Assembly (NCBI GenBank): GCA_030263805.2
Contig: CP136010.1
Coordinates: 4,417,001 to 4,481,000, forward strand
Reading direction: 5' to 3'
Source: Pseudomonas sp. FeN3W
GTDB taxonomy: Bacteria > Pseudomonadota > Gammaproteobacteria > Pseudomonadales > Pseudomonadaceae
Length of the DNA: 64,000 nucleotides
Position numbers and translations under genes: made by a program. The notes beneath the pieces are model-generated. The model saw only the letters and a program-made list of their open reading frames with translations. It was not told the DNA's origin and did not search any database. This document shows, in pieces, positions 50,301-58,054 of the stretch (its first letter is position 1; each line of letters begins with the position of its first letter).

Positions 50301-51914
50301 GAATACATGGTGCCGGTGCGGCTGATCCTGCTCGAACGTATGCCGCTGACCGCCAACGGCAAGCTCGACCTGCGCCGTCTGCCGCCGGTGGAGCTGGCCG
50401 AGGAGGCTGCCCCGGCAGCACCGGCCGATGCGCTGGAAGCCGAAGTGCTGGCGATCTGGCAGGGCGTGCTGGAGCGGCCGCTCGGGGTCGAGAGTGACTT
50501 CTTCGCCCTCGGCGGCGATTCGATCCTGAGCATCCAGCTGACTACCCGCCTGCGCGATGCCGGCCATGCCTGCACGGTCAAGGAGGTGTTCGAGGCGCGC
50601 ACCGTACGCCGGCTGTGCCGCGTGCTCGGTCAGCCGCGTGAGAACGTGGCGATCCGTGCCGAGCAGGGCGTGTTGGAGGGCGAGGCATTCGCCCTGCAAC
50701 CGATCCAGCGCTGGTTCTTCGAACAGCCGTTCGCCAGCCCGCAACACTGGAACCAGGGCGTGGTATTGCGCCTGCCGGCCGGCATCGATGCTCTGCAGTT
50801 GATGGATTTCATGCGCCAACTGCTGCGCCACCACGACGCGCTGCGGCTGGCGGTGACTGCCGACGGCCAGCGCTACCTGGCGCATGTGGCGCTGAGCGAA
50901 CCGGCGCAGCTGGATGCGGCGGCGCTCGGCGAGGACGGCCTGCAGCAGGCGCTGACCGAGCTGCAGGCACACATGCAGCCGGCGCAGGGACGCAGCCTGG
51001 CCTGGGCGCTGCTCGACAACCTCGCCGGCGGCATGCGCGGACTGTTCATCGCCGTGCATCACCTGGCGATCGACGCGGTGTCCTGGCGCATCCTGGTCGA
51101 GGACCTGCGCCGGCTGGCGCGCGGCGAGGCGCTGCCGGCCAAGACCAGCAGCTATCGCCAGTGGGGCGAGGGGCTGGCCGCCTATGCCCGGCGTGCCGAG
51201 GCACAGCTGCCGTACTGGCTGGCGGAGCTGGCCGGCATGCCGCAGACGCTACCCGCCAGCTGGGCCGGTGCTGGTGCAGCGCGCGAGCAGAAGTTGGAGC
51301 TGAGCGAAGCGCTGACGCGGCGGTTGCAGCAGGCCACCCGGCATTTCGCGGTGGATCTGCGCGAATTGCTGCTCGCCGCGCTGACCCGCTCGCTGCGCCA
51401 GCTGGGCCTCGGCGAGCGGCAGTGGATCATGCTCGAAGGCCACGGCCGCGAAGTCATTGATCCGGTGCTGGACGCCAGCCGCACGGTCGGCTGGTTCACC
51501 AGCATGTTCCCGCTGGCGCTGTGCGACCAGGCGGACTGGTTGCAGCTGCTGCGCCACGCCGCCGAACAGTTGCGCCGGGTGCCGGACAAGGGCGTCGGCT
51601 ACCTGCCGCTTCGCGCCAATCCCGCGCATCGGTCGCAATTGCCGCTGCCGGCGGTGGCGCTCAACTACCTCGGCGTCTACCAGAGCGGCACGGACGCTTG
51701 GCATGCGCTGCCGGTCGCCCCCGGCCGGCCGAGCGCGGCGGACAACCCTTCGGCGGAGCTGATCAGCCTGCACGGCGGCGTATTCGACGGCCGCCTGACC
51801 CTGCGCCAGATCGGCCGCCTGCGTGCCGAGCTGAACGATCAACTGCTGGCGCTGCTGCAGGCCAATCTGCTGGCGCTGGCCGAACACGTGGAGGTCAGCC
51901 ATGAACACGCTTGA
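47349..51914 (+). CDS. amoG: Nonribosomal peptide synthetase docking-C-A-PCP-E (AmoG-like)
   Basis: 1521 residues. Residues 1-55 are a TubC-type docking domain (IIGLLRQLAGQGVHLALNAQ). Condensation domain about 70-500 (HHIISDG at about 205); adenylation about 530-1010 (IYTSGSTGLPKG at about 680, IDMYGPTEATV, YHTGDRA, and the NGKLDLRRL lysine region); carrier with LGGDSILS (about 1056, the GGDS form seen before epimerases); epimerization domain about 1090-1515 (HHLAIDAVSW at about 1236, EGHGRE at about 1362, NYLGVYQ). It therefore adds a residue in D form. The specificity positions read D-A-M-F-G-G-M-V-T-K, which I cannot assign; in amonabactins this module adds D-Phe or D-Trp. No thioesterase. 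Confidence 0.9.
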   Translation: MHDNIIGLLRQLAGQGVHLALNAQGQLVSQSSKEALTPELGQLIRDHRDAIVRCLRARQAFEAPIEPRHAEAGPLSSSQSGLWFIEQYQEHSHLYNMPVFFRLDGELDVAALEFAFDALVRRHASLRTRFLRNAEGKGEQQIFAHRGFALVHEDFTGLEASAREARVAERVREEIERPFDLASGELTRVHLLRLGAREHVLLINQHHIISDGWSVKNMFADLKTAFLAYQNRQPLDWGEPPLTFIDYAHWFNSPLFRDYHAEYKPFWVERLAGIPEVHSLPLDRPRPAQQTSGGALVFSTIDNDLWTRFKQLCQRHSASPFIGLHALFALLLARHSGERDIVIGTPLAYRERPDIEALVGFFVNTLVLRTQLPERQAFSDYLRQCRQDDLEAFDHQLYRFEALGEALGMDRHTAINPIFQIMLVYQARVDFNDLIPGCNAVEETSPALPAKTDISVKVTELMDSVRIDWLYATALFERGTVEGYASRLLRLLQAVVADPAQDIWQLPLLDDELLRATGERLAALPKAYPRGLTPLSLFEGWARRQPQAVALHEGDGGIGYAELDARANRLAHWLQAEGCQPGALIGVLARRENAFAVAALAVWKAGCAYVPLDPDYPAERIAHIVADAGLDLLLGAGAAPFALDGLRWVDLSAAALCAQLDAQSPAPPRSDEPQQLAQVIYTSGSTGLPKGVMVEHGALANLLLDHGRRLEIGPGDRMLDCMSLSFDAGNMCALLPLSHGACLLWADPGEGLLDEIERTRTSHMIFATALLATLPARPLPAMKAVGFGGEACPPALAERWGRQFRLIDMYGPTEATVTALTKLIEPGATPSIGRPIDGMQALVLDAHGRLCPVGVPGELCLAGLGLARGYLNQPQRSAAVFREHEIAGVRVRLYHTGDRARLLGNGEYQYLGRIDEQIKLRGYRIEPGEIEAQLGIGCPALQQIKVIVTRQGRRQALVAYASVKPGTAVPEADAILQDVARRLPEYMVPVRLILLERMPLTANGKLDLRRLPPVELAEEAAPAAPADALEAEVLAIWQGVLERPLGVESDFFALGGDSILSIQLTTRLRDAGHACTVKEVFEARTVRRLCRVLGQPRENVAIRAEQGVLEGEAFALQPIQRWFFEQPFASPQHWNQGVVLRLPAGIDALQLMDFMRQLLRHHDALRLAVTADGQRYLAHVALSEPAQLDAAALGEDGLQQALTELQAHMQPAQGRSLAWALLDNLAGGMRGLFIAVHHLAIDAVSWRILVEDLRRLARGEALPAKTSSYRQWGEGLAAYARRAEAQLPYWLAELAGMPQTLPASWAGAGAAREQKLELSEALTRRLQQATRHFAVDLRELLLAALTRSLRQLGLGERQWIMLEGHGREVIDPVLDASRTVGWFTSMFPLALCDQADWLQLLRHAAEQLRRVPDKGVGYLPLRANPAHRSQLPLPAVALNYLGVYQSGTDAWHALPVAPGRPSAADNPSAELISLHGGVFDGRLTLRQIGRLRAELNDQLLALLQANLLALAEHVEVSHEHA

Positions 51915-53346
51915 GCGGCATTTCACCGAGCAGTTCCAGCGTCATGCCGCGCGCCCGGCGCTGGGTTGCCTGGGTGACAGCTTCAGCTATGCGGAGCTGC
52001 AGGCGCGGGTCGCGGCCATCGCCATGCAGCTGCGCCAGTGCGGCCTGCGGGCCGGCGAGCGCGTCGGCATCCACCTGCAGCGCTCGCCGGACCTGGTCGC
52101 CAGCGTGCTCGCCTGCCTGCGCGAAGGGCTGTGCTTCGTGCCGCTGGAGCCGGAGTTTCCGCTCGAGCGTCTGCAGGGCATCGCCGCCGATGCGCAGCTG
52201 AGCCTGGTGCTGCAGGACCAGCCGGTAGCGTTCTCGCAGCCGACCTGGCAACTGCGCCCGGGCCTCGCCGGCGAGCTGGAATGGTCCGAGCAGGACGAGC
52301 GCCTGCCGGCGTACATGATGTTCACCTCCGGCTCCACCGGCAGGCCCAAGGGCGTGGTGATCAACCGCGTCGCGCTGGGCAACTTCCTCGCCGCCGCGAC
52401 CGCACGCCTGGACATCGGCCCGGCGACGCGCTGGCTGTTCACCACCACCCCGGCCTTCGATATCTCGCTGCTGGAGATGCTCGGTCCGCTCTGGCGCGGC
52501 GGCTATGTCGAGGTGATCTGCGCGCCGACCCACAAGGACCCGGTTGAGCTGCTGCAACTGCTCGAGCGGCGCAGCGATCTCAACACCCTGCAGGCCACCC
52601 CGGCGTTCTGGCGCATGCTGCTCAAGGCTGGCTGGCAAGGGCGGCCCGGACTTTTGGCGCTGTGCGGCGGCGAGGCGCTGGATGCCACGCTGGCGACCCG
52701 TCTGGGTGGCTGCGTGGGTGAGTTGTGGAACTGCTATGGACCGACCGAGGCGACGGTGTGGTCGCTGATGGCGCGCGTCGAACTGCCGCTCGGCGAGGCC
52801 GGCGTGCTGCTGCGCCAGTCGCTCGACGGCTATCGCCACTGGCTGCTCGACGAACACGGCGAGGCGGTCGCGGTGGGCGGCGAGGGCGAGCTGTGCATCG
52901 AGGGGCCGTCGCTGGCCGACGGCTACTGGCAGCGCGACGACCTCAGCGCGCAGGCCTTCATTGCCTGGCGGGGCCGGCGTCTGTACCGCACCGGCGACCG
53001 TGTGCGCCGCGTCGGCGAGGATGCCTACCAGTATCGTGGGCGGCGCGACGACCAGATCAAGCTGCGTGGCTTTCGTATCGAGCTGGGCGAGATCGAGGCC
53101 AGCCTGCGCCGGCTGGCCGGCGTGCAGGATGCCGCGGTGCGCCTGCATGGCGAGGGCGACGAGGCCTGCCTGGTGGGTTATGTTGAGTTGCGCGAGCCGG
53201 GCGTGCTGAGCCGGGTGGCGATCCGCCGCGCGCTGCAGCGCAGCCTGCCGCACTACATGGTGCCGGGGCGCATCGTGCTGCTGGAGTGCCTGCCGAAGAC
53301 CGCCAGCGGCAAGATCGACCGCAAGCGGCTACCCGAGCCGGTGTAA
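51901..53346 (+). CDS. amoH: Stand-alone adenylation domain, glycine-type code (AmoH-like)
   Basis: 481 residues, a single A domain without carrier: MMFTSGSTGRPKG at about 138, TTPAFDISLLEML, WNCYGPTEATVWS, YRTGDRVRRV, and the C-terminal KTASGKIDRKRLPEPV with the catalytic Lys. Specificity positions read D-I-L-Q-L-G-C-V-W-K, nearly the classical glycine code (DILQLGLIWK). In Aeromonas, loss of the equivalent amoH removes the glycine-containing amonabactins. It overlaps amoG by 14 nt and must act in trans on a carrier of AmoF or AmoG. Confidence 0.9.
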   Translation: MNTLERHFTEQFQRHAARPALGCLGDSFSYAELQARVAAIAMQLRQCGLRAGERVGIHLQRSPDLVASVLACLREGLCFVPLEPEFPLERLQGIAADAQLSLVLQDQPVAFSQPTWQLRPGLAGELEWSEQDERLPAYMMFTSGSTGRPKGVVINRVALGNFLAAATARLDIGPATRWLFTTTPAFDISLLEMLGPLWRGGYVEVICAPTHKDPVELLQLLERRSDLNTLQATPAFWRMLLKAGWQGRPGLLALCGGEALDATLATRLGGCVGELWNCYGPTEATVWSLMARVELPLGEAGVLLRQSLDGYRHWLLDEHGEAVAVGGEGELCIEGPSLADGYWQRDDLSAQAFIAWRGRRLYRTGDRVRRVGEDAYQYRGRRDDQIKLRGFRIELGEIEASLRRLAGVQDAAVRLHGEGDEACLVGYVELREPGVLSRVAIRRALQRSLPHYMVPGRIVLLECLPKTASGKIDRKRLPEPV

Positions 53347-54089
53347 CAAAGGATCTTCTTTGATGAGGCATGGGGCTTGATACTGGATTGGCAAGTTAGT
53401 GTGTGTTGAATGAAAGTTTTGCTTTCATGAGGCGTTTAGCGAGTTGCTTGGAAGCTTGGTTTCGCCCTGCTGGGCGACTCACTTTTTTCAGTCGCGAAAA
53501 AAGTAAGCAAAAACGCTTGCCCCTGCATACGGCCCCGGCTGCGCCGGGGTTCGTTCGCTCCATCGCCGCTCCGAGGGTCGTCGTACAAGGGCCATCCATG
53601 GCCCTTTACGACTCTCGCCGCGTCCCTGCGGCTCGCCCCTCTGCGCAACGATTCCGCTCACCCTCCTGAAGGGGCGTTGGGCGTCGCCTGATGGTTCGTG
53701 CAAAAAAAAGCTCAAAGCAAACATCAACGATCTTCCAGGCGACTCGGACTCCATTCCCCGTCAGGAGGCCGAGTGGAGGTGTTGCGCAGGGGGACGCGAG
53801 GCAGGACGCCAAGCGAGGAACGAAGGACGGGGCCGCCGAGGTAGGGACGTCCCATCGTGACGGCCCCCGGAGCGGCACCGGAACGAGGGAGTCAGGCCGC
53901 GTAGCAGACAGACCCGGATGTCGGGAGCCCTTCTTCTTTGACTCGGCCGGGGGGGCCGAAACCAGAAGTGTCAGCACACTCGGTAAGCGCCCTGATCACT
54001 AAGGTGCAAGCCCAAACCAGATGGCAGCGTCCCCAATCTTGCCAATCCGATCTCAAGCTTTGCTTCCCCGAGAAAGCGCGATGCATCTG
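53347..54089. repeat. Long intergenic repeat element between the convergent siderophore operons
   Basis: About 740 nt. After a small hairpin (53409-53427, ATGAAAG/CTTTCAT) comes a stretch from about 53460 starting CGCCCTGCTGGGCGACTCAC and including GTCGCGAAAAAAGTAAGC and CTTGCCCCTGCATACGGCCC, and a second stretch to about 53960 (AGGACGCCAAGCGAGGAACG, CGGATGTCGGGAGCCC). To my knowledge these are pieces of a multi-copy Pseudomonas intergenic element whose spurious ORFs are often annotated as hypothetical proteins. I see no transposase. The start and end of the element are approximate. Confidence 0.6.
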
Positions 54090-54120
54090 AAAAAAGGCCG
54101 GTCGGGCAGCCGTCCGGCCT
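54090..54120 (-). terminator. Rho-independent terminator of the siderophore transport operon
   Basis: On the minus strand AGGCCGG, a 12-nt loop, CCGGCCT and a run of T (TTTTTTC). It begins 11 nt after the binding-protein stop. Confidence 0.88.
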
Positions 54121-54130
54121 CGCCTAGATC

Positions 54131-55075
54131 CTAATCCCTGACCACCGGCTCGGCACCCGCCTTGCCCAGCAGCTCTTCGACATCCTCGATCACCTGCAGC
54201 GCCGCCTGCGGTCCGCCGAGCGAGGTCCATAGCGAGCCGTCCACCGCGCCGAAACGCTTGGCCCGGATCGCCGACAGCTGGCGGAACGCCGGGGTCTGCT
54301 CGGCCTGTTGCATGGCCTCGACCGCCTCGCCGCTGGTGGCCAGGGTGCCGATCACCAGCCAGTCGGCATCGAGCAGTTCCAGCGACTCCAGGCTCAGGGC
54401 CATCGAGTGGGTATGCCCGGGGTCCTGCTGATGCGGCGGACGGACCAGGCCGATGTCCTCGACCACCGAGCTGGAGAAGGCGTCGAGGAACATGTACGAC
54501 GGGCCCTTGGGGTTCCAGCGCACGATGCTCAGCGTCTCGCCCTGATGGTCCGCGAGGCGCTTGCGTGCCTCTTCGATACGCGCCCAGTAGCGCTCCAGCA
54601 CGGCCTTGGCCTCGGCCTTGCGGTTCAGTGCCTGGGCGGTGCGCTGCATGCTTTCCTGCCAGGGCCGCGCCCAGTTGAAGGTGATCACCGTGGGCGCGAT
54701 CTCGTTGAGGATCGCCAGCTGCTCGGGCTTGACCGGGCCGGTGAGGATCAGGTCGGGCTCCAGTTCCAGCAGGGTTTCCAGGTTGGGATTGTCGATGTCG
54801 CCGACCACCTCGATCCCGGCCGGGAGCCTGCCGTCCAGGTAACGTGGCGGTGCCGCCTGGCCACGGCCATTGATGGTGCCGACCGGGGTGACGCCGAGCG
54901 CCAGTGCGGTGTCCAGGTCGATCTCGCTGAGGGTGATGACGCGTTTGGGTGCGGCGGGAACGCTTACCGTATTGCCGAAGGCGTCTTGGACCTGGCGGGT
55001 TTCGGCCATGGCGGGCAGGGCGAGCAGGCCGGCCAGTAAGGTGGCGGCGAGGCGCCGGGAAATCGTGGGCATCAT
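54131..55075 (-). CDS. Periplasmic ferric-siderophore-binding protein (FepB/FecB-like)
   Basis: 314 residues from MMPTISRRLAATLLAG; ATG at 55072 is also possible. Signal peptide to about residue 25 (LLALPAMAE). Class III (cluster 8) binding protein: VQDAFGNTVSVPAAPKRVITL, TLLELEPDLILTGP, and the C-terminal LLDADWLVIGTL and RAKRFGAVDGSLWTSLGGP. No lipobox. It hands the ferric catecholate to the FecCD-type permeases. Overlaps the ATPase gene by 4 nt and is the last gene of the operon. Confidence 0.92.
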   Translation of the reverse strand: MMPTISRRLAATLLAGLLALPAMAETRQVQDAFGNTVSVPAAPKRVITLSEIDLDTALALGVTPVGTINGRGQAAPPRYLDGRLPAGIEVVGDIDNPNLETLLELEPDLILTGPVKPEQLAILNEIAPTVITFNWARPWQESMQRTAQALNRKAEAKAVLERYWARIEEARKRLADHQGETLSIVRWNPKGPSYMFLDAFSSSVVEDIGLVRPPHQQDPGHTHSMALSLESLELLDADWLVIGTLATSGEAVEAMQQAEQTPAFRQLSAIRAKRFGAVDGSLWTSLGGPQAALQVIEDVEELLGKAGAEPVVRD

Positions 55076-55911
55076 GGCGTAGCTTCCTTTTCGGTGTGTT
55101 CGAGCAGTGCCTCGGTATGCGCGGCCAGGGCCCGGCGGCGACGCGGCACGATGACCGGGGCGCCATCGCCGGGGGCGTGGAGGATGTCGACGTCGGTGTC
55201 GTAGAGGCGGTCCACCAGCGCCTTGGTCATCACCTCGCGGGCGGGGCCCATGGCCTGGATGCGGCCGTCGGCCAGGGCGATCAGCTCGTCGCAGTAGCGC
55301 GCGGCGATGCCCAGGTCGTGAATCACGATGAGCACCGTGCGCCCGGCGGCGGCGATGCTGTGCACGGCTTCCATCACCTCGGCCTGATGGCCGATGTCCA
55401 GCGCACTGGTGGGTTCGTCGAGCAGGATCAGGTCGGTGTCCTGCGCCAGGATCATGCCCAGCCAGACCCGCTGCGCCTGGCCTCCGGAGAGCGAGGCGGC
55501 GTTGCGCTGCCAGATGGCATCGAGCTGCATCGCCTCGCGGGCGCGCGCCACCTGGCGGGCGTCTTCGGCGCTCCACTGGTTGAACCAGCCCTGGTGCGGA
55601 TGGCGGCCGTACTGCACCAGTTGTTCGACGCGGATGCCCTCGGCCAGCACCGGCCGCTGCGGCAGGAAGGCCAGCTCGCGCGCCAGCGCCTTGAGCGAAT
55701 AGTGGCCCAGCGGCTTGCCGTGAACCTCCACCGTGCCGCGCTGCAGCGGCAGCTGGCGGGCGAGCAGTTTGAGCAGAGTCGACTTGCCGCTGCCGTTGGG
55801 GCCGACGATGCCGATCAGCTTGCCGCGGGGCAGGCTGAAGGACAGGTCGTCGAGCACCACCTTGTCCTGGTAGGCGAAATGCAGGTTTTCTGCACGCAGG
55901 GCAGTCATCAA
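55072..55911 (-). CDS. Ferric-siderophore ABC transporter ATPase (FepC/FecE-like)
   Basis: 279 residues: Walker A GPNGSGKST, Q-loop LPQRPVLAEG, signature LSGGQAQRVWLGM, Walker B LILLDEPTSALD, H-loop VIHDLGIAARY. Overlaps the upstream permease gene and the downstream binding-protein gene by 4 nt each. Confidence 0.94.
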   Translation of the reverse strand: MMTALRAENLHFAYQDKVVLDDLSFSLPRGKLIGIVGPNGSGKSTLLKLLARQLPLQRGTVEVHGKPLGHYSLKALARELAFLPQRPVLAEGIRVEQLVQYGRHPHQGWFNQWSAEDARQVARAREAMQLDAIWQRNAASLSGGQAQRVWLGMILAQDTDLILLDEPTSALDIGHQAEVMEAVHSIAAAGRTVLIVIHDLGIAARYCDELIALADGRIQAMGPAREVMTKALVDRLYDTDVDILHAPGDGAPVIVPRRRRALAAHTEALLEHTEKEATP

Positions 55912-56954
55912 TCGGCTCCTCGTCTGTCCTTGATCAAGAGGCCGAGCAGCAGGATGCCGCCGAGCAGGCGCGTCATGATTCCGGTGGGGATTTCTTCGGG
56001 CTGGGCGAGCACGCGCACCAGTGTGTCGCTACCGAGCAGCAGCACCGCGCCGCATAGGGCCGACAGCCAGATCGGCGCGAGATTATCGCGGGCCAGCCAG
56101 GACGCCAGGATCGGTGCGGCCATGGCGATGAACACCACCGGCCCGCCGATCGCCGTGCCCAGCGCCGCCACCAGGATCGCCAGCGCGAGCACGCCGAGCT
56201 GGATCGCCGCTACGCGGATGCCGAGGTTCTGCGCGGTGGCGTCGCCGAAGCGCAGCAGCGCCAGCGGGCGGTTGAGCAGCGCCATCAGCGGGCAGAGCAG
56301 CACCAGCAGCAGCGCGATGGGGCTGACCGTCTGGTAACTGACACCGGCGAAGTGGCCCATGGTCCACAGGTAGATGCTGCCCAGGTGCACCAAAGGCTGG
56401 GTCGACATGGCGAAGTCACCGATGGCGCCGAGTAGTTCGGACAGCGCGATACCGATGACGATGAACAGGTAGCCCTGCTCGCCGGGGCGCCGGCACAGGA
56501 CGAACAGCGCGGCGGCGGCCAGCACGGCGCCGAGCGGCGACGCCCACCAGGGCCAGTTGCCGAGGGTGAGGTAGAGGGCGAAGGCGACCACCGCCAGCGA
56601 GGCGCCCTCGTTGACGCCGATCATGTCTGGCGTGGCCAGGCGGTTGCGCACCAGGGTCTGGATCAGGCAGCCGGCCATGCCCATCGCCAGCCCGGCGACG
56701 ATTGCGGCGGCGACGCGCGGCAGGCGGATCTTGAACACCATGATCTCCTGCAGCTTGCTGCCATGGCCGGCCAGGGTGGTGAGCACGTCGCGCAGGCCAA
56801 GGTTGCCGCTGCCGAGGCTGATGGCCAGCACCGTCAGGGTGGCGAGCAATGCCAGCAGCGTCAGCGAGACCAGCCAGGTGCGGCGATGCAGCAGCAGGCT
56901 CAGAGCGCCGATGCGCAGCGCCCAGACGCCGGAGGGGGAGGGTAGGGTCGTCAT
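55908..56954 (-). CDS. FecCD-family permease (FepG-like)
   Basis: 348 residues, about nine to ten hydrophobic helices, with the family segments VFKIRLPRVAAAIVAGLAMG, GCLIQTLVRNRLATPDMIGV, and GPVVFIAMAAPILA. The two permeases form the channel as a heterodimer. The start is 4 nt after the stop of the other permease gene. Confidence 0.93.
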   Translation of the reverse strand: MTTLPSPSGVWALRIGALSLLLHRRTWLVSLTLLALLATLTVLAISLGSGNLGLRDVLTTLAGHGSKLQEIMVFKIRLPRVAAAIVAGLAMGMAGCLIQTLVRNRLATPDMIGVNEGASLAVVAFALYLTLGNWPWWASPLGAVLAAAALFVLCRRPGEQGYLFIVIGIALSELLGAIGDFAMSTQPLVHLGSIYLWTMGHFAGVSYQTVSPIALLLVLLCPLMALLNRPLALLRFGDATAQNLGIRVAAIQLGVLALAILVAALGTAIGGPVVFIAMAAPILASWLARDNLAPIWLSALCGAVLLLGSDTLVRVLAQPEEIPTGIMTRLLGGILLLGLLIKDRRGAD

Positions 56955-56958
56955 CGGG

Positions 56959-57996
56959 CTATCTCACCGTCAGTAGGGCACGGAAGCCGCCGCGCAACAC
57001 GATGGCGATCAACGCCGGCGCGCCGAGCGCCGCCAGCAGCGTGCCGACCGGCAATTCGAAGGGCTGGATCAGCCAGCGCGCGAGCACATCGGCGGCGAGC
57101 AGGAAGAGCATGCCGAACAGTGTCGAGAACAACAGCTGACGCAGCAGCGCCACCGGCTCGACGAGCCGCGCGCAGTAGGCCGCAAGAAAGCCGAGAAAGC
57201 CCACCGGGCCGGCCAGGGAGATGGCGCAGGCGGTCAGCAGGGTCGAGGCCGTCAGCACGCCGAGGCGCACCCAGGTGGTGTGGATGCCCAGCGCACGGGC
57301 CTGGCTGTCGCCCATCTGCATCAGGGTCAGCTGGCGGCAGAGGAACGCCGCCAGCAGCAGGCCGAGCACGGCGAGCGGGCTGACCGTGGCGACGGCATCC
57401 AGGCGCGAGGCCGACAGCGAGCCCAGGTTCCAGAAACGGAACTGCTCCAGCGCCACGCGGGTGGACAGCAGCATGAAGTTGGCCAACCCGCCGAAGATGG
57501 CACCCAGCGCCACGCCGGCGAGGATCAGCTTGAGCGGGCTGGCCTGGCCGAGCATCAGGCCGACGCCCAGTACGATCAGGTTGCCCAGCAGGGCGCCGAG
57601 GCCGGACCAGAGCAGATAGCCCTGGGTGGATTCGACGCCGAAATGGATCAGGCCGATCACCAGTCCGAGCACCGCGCCGGCGTTCACCCCGAGCAGGCCG
57701 GGCTCGGCCAGGGGATTGCGCGTGGCGCTCTGCAGCAGCGAGGCGGCGATCGCCAGGCTGCCGCCGACCACCAGCGCCGCAAGGGTGCGCGGCAGGCGCA
57801 GGGTGTCGACGACCATGGCGAGCTTGTCGTCGGCCAGGCGCTCCGGCTGCCCGAGCAGATAGCCGAATACCGCGTCGGCGCCATACACGCCGGCGCCGGT
57901 GGCCAGCGATAGCGCCAGCAGTAACAGCAACAGGCCGCCCGCGCCGGCGAGGACGGCCTTCTGCTGGGCCGGCATGGCGTGATCAGTGCGTGGCAT
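56959..57996 (-). CDS. FecCD-family permease (FepD-like)
   Basis: 345 residues; the ATG at 57975 (MPAQQKAV) is an alternative start. Family segments VDTLRLPRTLAALVVGGSLA, LLQSATRNPLAEPGLLGVNAG, and LAGPVGFLGFLAAYCARL. Partner of the FepG-like permease. Separated from the upstream receptor gene by 58 nt. Confidence 0.93.
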   Translation of the reverse strand: MPRTDHAMPAQQKAVLAGAGGLLLLLLALSLATGAGVYGADAVFGYLLGQPERLADDKLAMVVDTLRLPRTLAALVVGGSLAIAASLLQSATRNPLAEPGLLGVNAGAVLGLVIGLIHFGVESTQGYLLWSGLGALLGNLIVLGVGLMLGQASPLKLILAGVALGAIFGGLANFMLLSTRVALEQFRFWNLGSLSASRLDAVATVSPLAVLGLLLAAFLCRQLTLMQMGDSQARALGIHTTWVRLGVLTASTLLTACAISLAGPVGFLGFLAAYCARLVEPVALLRQLLFSTLFGMLFLLAADVLARWLIQPFELPVGTLLAALGAPALIAIVLRGGFRALLTVR

Positions 57997-58054
57997 GGTT
58001 CATGTGCAGCGCTCCGGTTGCACCCGGCGGTTCGCGCCGCCGGGCATGGGCGGA

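Noticed and set aside
47289..51062. Very long antisense open frames opposite the NRPS genes (also 40310-43456 and 43327-45972)
   Set aside because: They are frame shadows of high-GC coding DNA: composition is rich in R, Q, H, G and A, no domain is seen, and the plus-strand NRPS and DHB genes are unambiguous.
47349..51914. A C-terminal thioesterase domain in the larger NRPS
   Set aside because: The segment after the carrier domain has HHxxxD and EGHGRE motifs of an epimerization domain, and no GxSxG elbow is present before the stop.
53403..54002. Small hypothetical proteins in the region between the siderophore operons
   Set aside because: All frames lie within a repetitive intergenic element, lack ribosome-binding sites and have arginine/proline-rich shadow composition.
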